Assembly (NCBI GenBank): GCA_021397835.1
Contig: JAJFZO010000902.1
Coordinates: 282,001 to 346,000 of the forward strand
Origin: Moringa oleifera
Lineage: Eukaryota > Streptophyta > Magnoliopsida > Brassicales > Moringaceae
DNA length: 64,000 nucleotides
Direction: 5' to 3'
Positions within the stretch are counted from its first letter, which is position 1, and each line of letters begins with the position of its first letter. The translations under genes were made by a program, and so were the position numbers. Under the pieces are notes generated by a model, which was given only the letters and a program-made list of their open reading frames with translations, did no database searches and had not been told where the DNA came from. Below, piece by piece: positions 1-10,800 of the stretch.

Positions 1-568
1 AAAAAACTTCTATTCTCGCTGTTATCTCTGCGATTTCAACAGCACGAGAAAAGCATTAGGTATATTCCTTTAGCTTTATCCTTTTTGTTTTTCTTTACTG
101 GAAGCAGGGCACAAATAAATTTTTTTTTTCAAAAACAGCTTAAGAAAACTTCGATTATAAAAAGAGAAAATGCCGCCACTCGAATTGAGCCAACAGAACT
201 GGACCTTGTTAGGTCAAGAGAGAGCCTAATATTCGACCAAAACACAAAAAATGTTTTCTCAGCAACCAAAAAGAGAATCACAGGATCTTGAGACGAAACG
301 GACTTCAACAATTGGGAGACCAGGGCATTCAACAGACGAACAATTTTAAACAAATAGTTGAGCAGATAGAAAATCGACAACAAACATGATTTATTTCCCG
401 TGAGAAACAGCACAGATCCAATCGAAATCGAGGCAAAACAACTCCGAAGATGGAGAGGTAGGAAGCAGATGCATTAGCAGCAGAAACACAGTACCTGAGT
501 TCGTGCTTTTACCAAACACAAACAGAGGCGTTGATTTCGCGTATCTACCTCAACGTTGCTTCTAGTCC
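1..568 (-). other. 5' leader and leader intron of a gene running off the left edge (partial)
   Basis: Seen on the minus strand: a likely start of transcription near 568, a short exon to 495 ending ACTCAG, a donor GTACTG at 494, a pyrimidine-rich stretch, and an acceptor ATCGCAG ending at 28, with the next exon running from 27 off the edge. This gives a 467-bp intron ahead of any protein start in the window, a common arrangement in plant leaders. No coding sequence is visible and the small reading frames here look spurious. The product is unknown. The model rests on splice signals and base composition only. Confidence 0.42.
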
Positions 569-586
569 TACCCGTCGCTTGGAAAA

Positions 587-660
587 ATGCAAATTATATA
601 CGTGGTGCGCGAGGGCGAGTGCGAGTAGATGGAGCTCGTGCCCTTTTGAACCAGTGGAGT
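587..660 (-). promoter_or_regulatory. Putative core promoter with TATA box and ACGTGG motif
   Basis: Minus strand reads TATATAAT at 600-593, about 30 bp before the inferred start of the leader exon. An ACGTGG core of the kind bound by bZIP factors lies just beside it on the plus strand (599-605). The GC-richer stretch 600-720 contrasts with AT-rich DNA beyond 770. Inferred promoter of the gene to the left. Confidence 0.4.
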
Positions 661-779
661 ACCACATGGTAAGTTGAATTAAACGGTGGGCAGCTTTGGA
701 CAGGTGGACAGACTTGAGGCCGCTGTTTGTATTGATAGGCGATAAACTGAATAATAAATAAATAAATATCACTTTTTTA

Positions 780-2600
780 ATTTTTTTTTCCTGTTGATTC
801 TTACATTAGTTTGATTTTAAATATTTTAGAAATTTTAAATTTATATTATAATCTTTTAATATTTCACTCATTCAAAATCAGAAGAACAACTCATTCAAGC
901 TTAACATGAAAAAATATATAAAAAACACAAAAACATATTTTGAGCAGTTTTGTTTTAAAATTTTCTAAAAAGATGACAATAATTTTTATATTATGTCAAA
1001 AAGATATATATTTTATAAAAATATATTTAAATTTATGAAATTAATAACATCTTTTTTGGATAGCCTATAAAAATTTTGTTAAATTAATATTTTATTATAA
1101 TTTATTTATAAAAATATATAAATATTGTTATAAAATTTAAAAGAAAAAACTAAATATTTCAAAAGATAAAAAAGGATTAGGGGTATGGCAGCGCCTTTGG
1201 GAGCAAGGAAAGGCGCAGTGGGTTAGTCCATTGTTTTGGTTGAGTTGGTGTGCGCTACACCCCACCGTTTTAGGGATGTTCAGTTGAGTTTGACGAGTAG
1301 TTTTTCTTTCGCGGGTCTCAATAAAGGTCACGCAAATTATAGCACAACGTGTTTTTGAGCCCTTTGCCACCTTCATGTACCGGTCGCCAGGCTGTCGCAC
1401 TCGCTCTACCAAAGGCCCTTGACATGTTTTTCATTTCGGATGGAGAATGATTAATTTTAATTAAAAAAATTATGTTTTAATGTTTGTGCTATATAAAAAT
1501 TAATATTTAAATGTCAGTGAAAAGTAAATTTTTTAAAATAATATTTTAATTAAAAAATAATATCAAAATAAATTCTAATGTATTCGCATTATTTAATCAA
1601 GTTTTTTTAATATTTTTTAAATCAATTTTGCATGTCAATTTTTAATTTAATTTAAATTGATTTTTATTTTTAATTTTTTAAGGAAATAATTTAAATTAAA
1701 AATTTTATGCTATAAATTTGTGTTAAAAAATTTTATAAATGTTGTCGTTATCAAAATTTTTAATATTTTTTTAATCTTAAAAATATTTTTATAATTTTAA
1801 ATAATATAAAATTTTTAAAATATATATTTTTAATAATTAAAAAATTACAAAAAATTTTCATGATGATAACATGAATATTTTTTTACATATATAAAAAATT
1901 TTAAGTTAAAATATATTGTAAAAAATCTTCAATTTTAATTATCTTTTTTAAAAAAATTTAAAAATGAGATCGGCTCATACATAAAATTAATCTCAAAAAA
2001 TCATAAAAACTTGATTAAAAACTATTAACAGTATATGATTATGAAGGTATAATAATCTCTAAATAGTTTGATTGCACTTTTGTGAATAAATAAAATAATT
2101 ATGGACATTGCCATGGAATCATTTAACGTTACGCATTCAATAAGAATTCGCTATTAATTAATTGTTATACTGATAGTTGGAGATGAGTTGATGGGTTATC
2201 TGTTTTACCCACATGGCTTTTTGCACTTACTGTGAAGCTCTTAAAAATCCCTTACGCTTTCTTTCTTCCATGTGATCTCTATGACAATGAAAGGGTAACT
2301 TCCTTCCTCACGTACTGGTAAGTGGTCTGTTTAATGAGGATTTGAAACTCTAAATTCCCTTTATTTTCACTTTGGTCTCCACTTCTTCAAGTGTCGAAAT
2401 TCAACATTCTTCAGTTTATTGCACATCAAACCTTTGCCACTTTTGTGAGTTTTTAGGTATGTTCTTCTCTTTTCATGACCCACACTAATGAAAAACCAAA
2501 ACCAAATTTCAAAGTAACATTTCAATTTTTTTTTAAAATAATTTAAATTACTAAATCAAATCTTGTTAGTATTTAATTGATGTGAACTTTTGAAAGCAAC
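780..2600. other. AT-rich intergenic DNA with one GC-richer block
   Basis: No gene is supported. 780-1140 and 1440-2100 are extremely AT-rich. 1170-1440 is a GC-richer island that I do not recognise; its minus-strand 91-codon frame has no family features. About 1600-1960 resembles the palindromic AT-rich element at 45.6-46.1 kb. 2100-2600 shows nothing recognisable. Confidence 0.5.
1600..1965. repeat. AT-rich MITE-like sequence related to 45.6-46.1 kb
   Basis: Contains phrases such as AAAATATATATTTTTAAT flanked by AAATTTT-rich stretches that recur with the same neighbours at 45830-46000. AT-rich low complexity makes homology uncertain. Confidence 0.3.
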
Positions 2601-2818
2601 CTTTGACCTCTTCATGAATGCAAAAAGAGAGAAGATTTGTCAAAAAGCTTATTTTTCCTCAACAACTCTTTGAATTTTTTATTCAATTTCTTTTTATTCA
2701 AGTTCTCACGTTTAAAGCATCTTTTAGCAATTAATCTTGGTGTTTTGGTGTCGCACATGTATCTCTGACATCTTAATTTGTTTTTAATGTTTGTATTGTT
2801 ACAAATCACATGGTCAAA

Positions 2819-3595
2819 TTAAAATCCACATTTACTCAGCTTAGCATATAACAGTTTATCTCTTAGGGTTTGCAAAATAATTCTCAAATGTTTCTCATGT
2901 TCTTTTTTATTACTTGAATACACAAGAATGTTATCAATAAAAATAATCATAAATTTATTCAAACAAGGTTGAAATACCTTATTCATCAAAGCCATTAATA
3001 CAATTGAATCATTAATTAACCTAAATAGCATCACCAAAAATTCATAATGTCAATATCTAATCTAGAAAGCTGTTTCGAGAACATTTGAATTTGATACTTT
3101 AAGTTGATAATACTTTGATTTCAAATCAATTTAAAAACACATGTGCCTTTGTAACCAGTCAAACAAGTCATTAATCCTTGATAAAAGATATTTCTTTTTC
3201 ATTGTTACCTGATTCAATTGTCTATTATCAATACACAATCTTAAAGTCCCATCTTTATTTTTTACAAACAAAATTAGAGCTACTCAAGAGACACTAAGTC
3301 TTATAAATCCTCTATCTAGTAATTCTTACAATTGTGCATTTAATTCTTTCAATTTCACTAGAGCCATTCTATATAGGGGTATAGATATATGAGCAGTATT
3401 TAGAACTAGTTCAATTGTAAATTTTACCTCCTTATCAAGTAGTGACCTTAGTAATTCTTTTATAAATACATCCGAAAACTCATTTACTATAGGTATATTA
3501 GTCAAAGTACTATTAACATTTTTTGTATCTATCATATATGCCGAGTAGGCTTGACAACCGCCCTTAATTATTTGGAATGCTTTTATAGCCAACAC
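2819..3595 (-). pseudogene. Reverse transcriptase remnant (Ty3/gypsy)
   Basis: Frame 3595-3326 carries the RT N-terminal region: EFSDVFIKEL, then ISIPLYRMA and LKELNAQL, matching the usual EFPDVFPEEL...ISIPPYRMAP...LKELKxQL. Frame 3037-2819 carries the catalytic box [10 protein letters not shown] (family YIDDILVYS; the second Asp is Asn here) and the following [13 protein letters not shown] and [15 protein letters not shown] helix. The middle (about 3325-3038) is out of frame with stops. The Asp-to-Asn change in the active site and the frameshifts make this non-functional. Confidence 0.85.
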
Positions 3596-3736
3596 AGGAC
3601 GACGTAATAGGAGATCGGTCCCTTTGGAATATAACTCTTACTTGGTTGAGTACCTTTAACTACACTTCTTTAATATAGTAGTTAACCACATCATGGTATT
3701 TAGATAACTACTTTATTCCAAAATCACATCAAATTC

Positions 3737-4018
3737 TTAAAAAGGTAATACAACCAAATCAATAAGCAACACGGTTATATTAATGTGAACATTACAAACA
3801 TGACATATTCTATCCACAGTTACTATATCATCTAAAGAGGTACTAGCACTTAATTTATAATTTAGGGGTTCATGCTTATTAATCAATCGTATTGTTAGAT
3901 TCAAAAAAATAAATGAATGAGATGAATCAAGATCTACCAATGCATGTACTTCTAATTCATAAACAAAAATTTTACCCGTGACCACTTTTCGTGCACTTGT
4001 AACTTTTTGTTTGGTCAT
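3737..4018 (-). pseudogene. Retroviral-type aspartic protease remnant (Ty3/gypsy)
   Basis: The 93-residue frame reads VTGKIFVYELEVHALVDLDS then SHSFIF, matching the Del/Tekay protease VxGxIxxxxxxxxALxDxGATHSFI. The catalytic D-T/S-G triplet is replaced by D-L-D, so the glycine is lost. It is followed by a decayed ISTP-like segment and the VDLVVL strand (family DLIVLDM). Probably inactive. It lies upstream of the RT remnant in the expected order. Confidence 0.75.
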
Positions 4019-4045
4019 GACATAAAGCTTAGCATAAGATTGTGG

Positions 4046-5210
4046 TCAAAAACTCTGATCCTCAGATTGAGTATTTTCTTCATTAGTTGTGACAGCTTTA
4101 CCTCTTCTTCGCCATCTAATAAGTGTAGAACCTATACTTGCAAGTGAAACTTTCACAATAGGTTTTGAAATGGCTCTTCCTCTACCACTCTCTGTTGTTT
4201 TAACCTTCTTAAAATAATCTCTTAACATATGATCATAAAAACCATATAAATACTGTTAATTTTCTACATTCGCCACCATGATATCTTTCCATAATGTAGG
4301 CATGCTGCTCTTTGGTCATTAGTTGTTCTCACTCCATTACCTCTTGATGAATAGTAAAAATCTCTATTCTATTGAAATAGCCACTTCTGGTCTTATAATG
4401 TACCCTAAAGTTCTTGTCCTTGTCAAGTCTTTTATCAAAGTCCTTAATAGCTTTATTTGCTCCCCTCTTTACTAGTAATTACTCAAACTTTTCCTTCTCA
4501 AGTCTTTTTGTTCTAATTGCAGTTGTATTCAACTTCATGAAGCTTCCAAGATCACTGAGTGTTATCTTACTTCTAATCTCATATTTTAATCCCTTTCAAA
4601 TTTCTATATTTGTTTTTCTCCGTGGAAATCATGAATAGCGTATAACATGACAATTGATTGAACTTCACTTCATAATCCATTCATACACATGTTCCTACTT
4701 TAAAATTAGAAATTTCATTATTTTTTCAATCTTTGTATACTTTTGACATGTAGTTATCCATAAATTCTTGAGCAAAATTATCCCACATGAGTTTTGGAGG
4801 TTAAACATCACAACTTGGTATGGCTTCTCACCAATCATAAGCATCACCCTAAGTAGATATACAACATAATCAAACTTCTTTTCTAGGGTGCACTTCATCA
4901 GATTAAGTACCCTTTAAGTATGATTTAACTATGTTTCTGCCACTATCAAGTCTATAATACCATCAAAATGTATAGCTCCTTGTTTCCTCAACTAATCATA
5001 CCTTCTTTCCTTAATATCAACTAAGTCCTAAACTTTTAGTTCTTGGGACTGGGATCTAACTCGGGCTAGAGGAACATATAGTGGTGGAGGTGGTGGTGCT
5101 TCTGAATGTGCAAATGGTCCACCTTTCTTTGTTGGTAGATACATATGTGGTTGGTACAAAGCCTCAATGGAGTTCAGGTTGATATCTTTTTCTCTCTTTT
5201 GTGAACTATC
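4046..5210 (-). pseudogene. Decayed gag region of the Ty3/gypsy relic
   Basis: This lies between the protease remnant and the primer site, where gag is expected. Frames 4228-4046 and 4898-4695 are short and broken. The upstream part encodes a low-complexity proline-type stretch (GTGGAGGTGGTGGTG at about 5085 on the plus strand), common at gag N-termini. No zinc knuckle could be read with confidence. Assigned mainly by position. Confidence 0.5.
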
Positions 5211-5329
5211 TTCTTTTGTAACCCTATAGCATTATATAACAAGTGCTAAGTGATCATAAAGTATAAGTATACCATAATTAAACTATATCTCGGTATGTGT
5301 ATTTATGTTCTTTGTAGGACCTTATGCTT

Positions 5330-5341
5330 GCTCTGATACCA
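5330..5341 (-). other. Primer binding site for initiator tRNA-Met
   Basis: Minus strand reads TGGTATCAGAGC, the standard plant retrotransposon primer site complementary to the 3' end of initiator tRNA-Met, preceded by an LTR-like TTTTCA end. It fixes the orientation of the relic and places its 5' LTR at coordinates above 5343. Confidence 0.88.
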
Positions 5342-5343
5342 AA

Positions 5344-6400
5344 ATGAAAAGAATCTAACTTATTTAATAGATGATCATGGAAAGGTCTAGTTCGGCAAGC
5401 AAAACCTATTATTTAACAATAATTAGTTAATCTATAATGTCCAATAGTGTGTACTAATCATGTAAACTTTTGTGTCTAGATGCGTAGAGAAGAGTATAAG
5501 TAAGCAAAAATAATGTGGTAAGGGGATTTAGGTTGTACATTGATTCATCATTATATTTCTTTATGTTCATGTTGCATTCAAAAGTTTTTTTTTTTTGTAT
5601 GGACATTCGCCTATAACAGTACATCATGGGATATCCTGATGTGAAGCTTTAGTCTATCCAGGTTAAACTGAAAGTTAACAAGCTCAAGCAAAACCAAACA
5701 TGCACATGCACCAGGTAAAGACGAAGTAAGTTACCTACACAATGTCATTAATTCATAATGTATTACTCTAAAAAGCAAATGTTTCAATATTTTTTAAGCT
5801 ATTTGGATATCCAACCAAAGTTCTTCATCACTTGCCTCACCATCTATATCTAGCATAATTATGTATTTTAAAAAACTATATGCACCGGTTGCCACTGATT
5901 CTATTGCTCCATCTCCTAGTGACCTTGATCACCCGACCCCTATCATGACTGCCCAATCATAGTTGTCATTACCCATGCTGTTAATTTCCCCAATTTTCCT
6001 TCCTAGGTCCAAACACCACCCATCAGGCTTAATCGACCACTCTTTAGTCTCAAAAGACCACCTTGAAACTCAGCAACCTACTACCCATAAAATTTGGCTA
6101 ACCTTAGATGAGAGCTAACCCACCACATATGAGAGACCATTGACACTAGTCTTCAAACCTCTCATACCAATTTTTATATCACATCAAATTGTCAAACTAA
6201 CTTTCAAACGTTTTACACTTAAGTTTAGACACAAATGAAACCAATTAGTGTTCCTCCACATAGTACTAATATGGTCCAGATACAAACAATTACTGCACAT
6301 GTCCCAACTTAGACATATACGTTAGCAATTGGCCATGGGGCCCCTCCACCCACAAGAGTGGTCACAAGCTCTAGTTACTTGATGATCCCTAAAATAAAGG
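5344..6400 (-). repeat. 5' LTR of the Ty3/gypsy relic (outer end not determined)
   Basis: The sequence next to the primer site must be LTR, ending ..TTTTCA at about 5344. No second LTR copy is present in the window, so the outer TG end cannot be set; about 6400 is a guess. No coding content was found here. Confidence 0.45.
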
Positions 6401-6888
6401 TGAAGAATATGGGGGAGAAAAAGGAAAACAAAATTTGGGTAAATTCATTGAAAATGCCATATGAATGGTCATGTTATTATCGTCTATGCATGTATTTGTT
6501 TGAATTATGTATTAAAAATGGATTGTTTTATATATGATTAGCAATATTGATGTGGATAAATTGAATGATGTGTTGTTAAGTTTTATATACATGTTAGATG
6601 TTTCTTGGCAATGAGTGAGAAACAATGGTTTGTGTCATTATTGATGAACGATGATTGTTGTTATGGATAAATATTGATGAATGTTGGTTATGCATTAATG
6701 AATATTGAACCAAGATTGATCAATTCAATTTCGAATTTTTCAAAAATATACTTGAAAGCATTCACTAACAGTGTACTAAAAAAAAATCAAAATTTTATAT
6801 CATCTACAAAATGGATGCACAATAACTGAAATCAGCAAACAACATTTGCATTTCTTTTAGTTGGCAAGAACTCGTTCCCCAATTCACC

Positions 6889-6890
<2 letters not shown>

Positions 6891-6920
<30 letters not shown>
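6891..6920. repeat. (AT)15 microsatellite
   Basis: Perfect uninterrupted AT dinucleotide run. Confidence 0.95.
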
Positions 6921-6922
<2 letters not shown>

Positions 6923-7413
6923 TCTTATGCAAAATTTGACTGATGAAAAATTTTCTTACCTCATGCAATGCACACAAATTTGTAAGACAAAATAGAAATC
7001 AAAAGGCAAAATAACAAACTGTGTCCTTGCAGTATCCACAAAATCTATTCTCAAGTTCTTTGGTGTTTGTGAAGTCCATAATTTTGAATGAACACCTAAC
7101 TAACACAACCTTAAGTCATGCACCAAGCCTTCATTGTCCATCTGCATGTTTCTGTTAGATATTAGCCAATTTTGAAACAATTGCACTTCAATTCTCTCCA
7201 TTTTCTTCTCAAGTCAAGATTATAGTCCATATTGCAAGTTAATTAACGACTTCATCCCCAACTGAAGTTTTCTCTCCAACAGAGTTTTGAAAGCATGAAG
7301 ACGACAATGTAGTTGAAAATAAAGAAAAAGTACTAACCAAACTACCTGTTGAATGAAGACCGTGAAAATCGTAATCTACATTAGAACAAATTAAAACACC
7401 ATGTGTGTGAACA

Positions 7414-7436
7414 CATATATATATATATATATATAT
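7414..7436. repeat. (AT)n microsatellite
   Basis: AT dinucleotide run after ACAC; about 11 units. Confidence 0.9.
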
Positions 7437-7852
7437 GATTTAATTATATATTAAAATTTAAAATAATAAACATTTATAACTCAACAAAAATTTATGATAC
7501 CTATCCTAAAATTTTAAGTGAAAACTAAAAAAATTTGAACCCCCAAATATGTTCTTTATTCATAAGGTCATGAAATACAGTGACATTTCGAAGGGATCAA
7601 GATCAAATATTTTCACAGTAAAAAAAATAAAAAATACAACAAAGACAATGAGTGAACTAATGATGAAACTCCGGCAGCAGAATCAAGTACAACAGAATCT
7701 TCAAAGTCATTTTTTCTGTCAGGCAGATAACGGCGGAACATAATCCATATGCTTTTTCCCCTGCCATGGATGCCAAGACAGACCTAGGCAACATAGAGAA
7801 TTTACATGAATGTTAATGAGCTTGAAAGACATGACTATTCCAATGAAATTTA

Positions 7853-10800
7853 TCAGTCTCTTCCGTTGCAGTAGTGGACCACACGATTGCTATGATCTCT
7901 GGGTTTCTGTTTAGATCGATCTAGTCCCCATATTCGAATGGTACGATCATCACTTGCCGAAGCCAACATATGGAGGTTTGTTGGACTCCAACTCACACAG
8001 TTAACAGCCCCAGAATGCCCTGGAAGAGCCAGCAGGAGCTCCCCTGAGCATCTATGCCATATATATACCTGCAATAACACTCGTCAAATCCAGATTGTCA
8101 ATCCATCAGACTTCACAAAAAGAAATAAGAGAAAAAGCAAAAGGATAAAGTCCAAACCACTCTTTAGAGAAAGTAAAATAACCAAACCAACAAAAACATC
8201 AACGTGCATGTTTGAACTGATTCCAATGTCGTGGGCAAACAAAGAGAGACAAAGAGAGAGATGAAAAGGGTAAAGGGCAGAGAGGAGATATTTCTTCTAT
8301 GAAAAAAACCAGCAGCTCCTGCTGGTTTTCTGAATAAACATAATCAAGCTTTGTCATTCTTATCCAAGTTCACAGTCACATCAATCCCTTACCTATTGAA
8401 CCAGCCAGACAGATGAACAGCCAGAACTCAAAGGCTACTTTATCAAGGAACTTACAAGTGCATTCTATGGTGCCATAAGTTCAATGCAAAAACCAAATGA
8501 ATTTAGGTATGAAATAAATTGGCCAGTTTCATATTACTGGAAGCAATTTCAACTATTTCGTTATTTTTATTTTGCAATATGATCGATTGTACATCCCAGA
8601 ATACAATTTCCAGGAATATAATGTAGCCCACAAGTTGATTAATTACTAATAAATCTTCTGGCCCTAGTTGCAACATATCAGATGACGGTGATTTTCAAAA
8701 GGTTTGCAAGCATCTTCTACCACTACCTACAACTTCATATATGACAAACATCCTTGACAATAGAAGCCCAGGCACTAAGTGCAAAAAAACATGTACCACA
8801 AGGGCACTTTTATAAGAATGTCAGTTGCTTAAAGTCCAAACGGCTAAGAGGCAGAGGGAAAAAGGGCAAACATGTTAAAAGTAGAAAAGAACCTGAGAAA
8901 TCATACCTAAGATTACTGATTTACCAATCCAAATGCATCTCATATGATTCAACCATTATGACAAAAATAATTACCTGAGAATCTTCACTCCCACTTGCAA
9001 TAAATGACTGCTCAAATCCTCCAAAACAAGATCTAATAACGAACCGAGCACGCTTGTGACCTTTGTACTTCGATACAACTTTGAGATCACCTTCTATGCT
9101 CCACAAATGGATTTCTTGGTTTATTAGATTAACCAGCAGGAACTTATTGTCTTTGGATAACGAGAAAGAAGTAATCACATCTTCTTCCTCAATCAGTCTC
9201 TCAAATTTTGCTTCTCTATCAAGCAACAGTATTGCTGTTTCCCTACATATGCTTATGATTCTCTTTCCATCATCAGTTATGGCCACATCTGATATCTTGA
9301 GTGTTCTCTGCCCTTTCCAACATTCAAGCTCTTTTCCATCCAAATCCCACAGGCAGATGCTCCTGTCAGTCATACCAGCGAATATCCCTTTACCATCAGG
9401 GAACCATCCACAAGAAATTAAGCCAACACCACTTTTTTCATAAATATGGAGGCATTCTCCAGAACTCACATCCCAGCGCCTGATGACCTCCTCCTGTCCA
9501 CAAGTAAGGAGTTGGCTGTCATCAGGGCTCCATGAAACAGTTAACACTGGCTTCTGGTGACCAATAAGTGCATGCTTCAACGAAACTAGACCATCCGCTT
9601 TCACCTGAAAATGGGAACTTTTCCATTCATCAACATGGAGAACAGTTCAATTTGGGCAGGTGATAGGCACCATAATATGACATACTGGAGATGGTATATA
9701 TACATGGGCTTGATATAATCAATCTTCTATGGAACAATTTCCTTGAATATCCAAGCACCAAGCAACATCACAAGGATCTCAGGAAACAAGTTCATGAGAC
9801 TTCAATCAAGCAGAACCTGGAGATCCCTGAATAATATATACTCAAAAAAAGTGTAATGTATAGCAATTTGACTGACTCCATGACTATCTGGCCCAATTAC
9901 ATTCATAAATTCAAGGAACACTACCTCAGTTTCAAAGATCTATCACTTTGATTCTTAGCTTCAAAGATCTATTCTTTTGATTTTTATTTATTTATTTAGA
10001 GGAGGCATACAGCACACCCTAACTGACTTAAGGCCATATTCAAGGTTCTTAAATTAAGTTCATATAACTCTAAAGCAGCAATAATCCGTGTTAGCCAGGT
10101 TTCATCTGCCCAAGATTGCAGCAGAAGAAGGCAGCCAACTCTACGTCAATCAGATCACTTCAAATAGCAAAAATATCACAATAACTAGGTTTAAAAAAGG
10201 TGCAGCTACCCAACTGATTTATGAATTAAGCCAGGTTGAGCTAAGAAAAAACTGTGTTCTAGGAAAGGTCAAGAGGCATCCAAGAGATAGGCTGAACCAT
10301 CTATTTTAAGATGTGCAATGTTTGTGGCGGGACCTACAAAAACCTACAAGATATGAAATCAGTCAAGTTGATAAATTAACCTTCTTCTTGTTTAGCTAGC
10401 TTCATAAAATGCAATTACATATAAAAGCAATTCAGTGAATAGCATTCAATCTCATTTTGTATTTTGCATTTAGCAAAGGTGAAAAACCATGGTGAGGCAA
10501 GGATATGACATCAAATAAATATGGTGAAGAAAGATGTACCTCCCATATAACAGCTGACTGATCCTTGGATGATGATGCCAAAAATTTCCCATTATGTGAG
10601 AATTGCAAAAACCAAACTTCATCACTGTGTGCTTGCAATATCTGATCCATTCATATAGATGCAAAAATTTAACATACTGGCATTCTCTATAACTTAGGGA
10701 GAATATTTAGCAGGAGATTTCCACTAGACATGTAAGTATGAAGTCACATACAATAGATCATATATAACCTGAATTCAACAAGTTGTAGATAAGGCTATAA

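Larger units (their letters stand above)
2612..5343 (-). mobile_element. Ty3/gypsy (Del/Tekay-like) retrotransposon relic
   Basis: A minus-strand LTR retrotransposon body in the order LTR (beyond 5343), primer site, gag, protease, reverse transcriptase, cut off inside or just after RT near 2.8 kb. Pieces are in different frames with stops. The protein pieces match chromovirus Del/Tekay layout: protease followed by a linker with EFSDVF and the PYRMA-like motif (read here as LYRMA), then RT with a [10 protein letters not shown] box. No integrase, chromodomain or second LTR is seen, so this is a truncated dead copy. Confidence 0.82.
6400..7540. other. Intergenic sequence with AT microsatellites
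   Basis: No gene seen. Contains (AT)15 at 6891-6920 and a second AT run at 7414-7436. The rest is ordinary AT-rich DNA downstream of the WDR26 stop codon, and the part nearest 7853 is likely its 3' UTR. Confidence 0.5.

Noticed and set aside
1137..1412. 91-residue minus-strand frame in a GC-richer island
   Set aside because: No domain, splice context or family resemblance; could be an unclassified repeat.
5330..5341. TGGTATCAGAGC as part of a tRNA gene
   Set aside because: No cloverleaf around it; it is the retrotransposon primer site.
7938..8264. Plus-strand 108-residue frame over WDR26 exon 4
   Set aside because: Shadow of the exon plus low-complexity intron.
9063..9443. 126-residue plus-strand frame opposite WDR26 exon 3
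   Set aside because: Shadow of the WD40 coding exon; no independent features.
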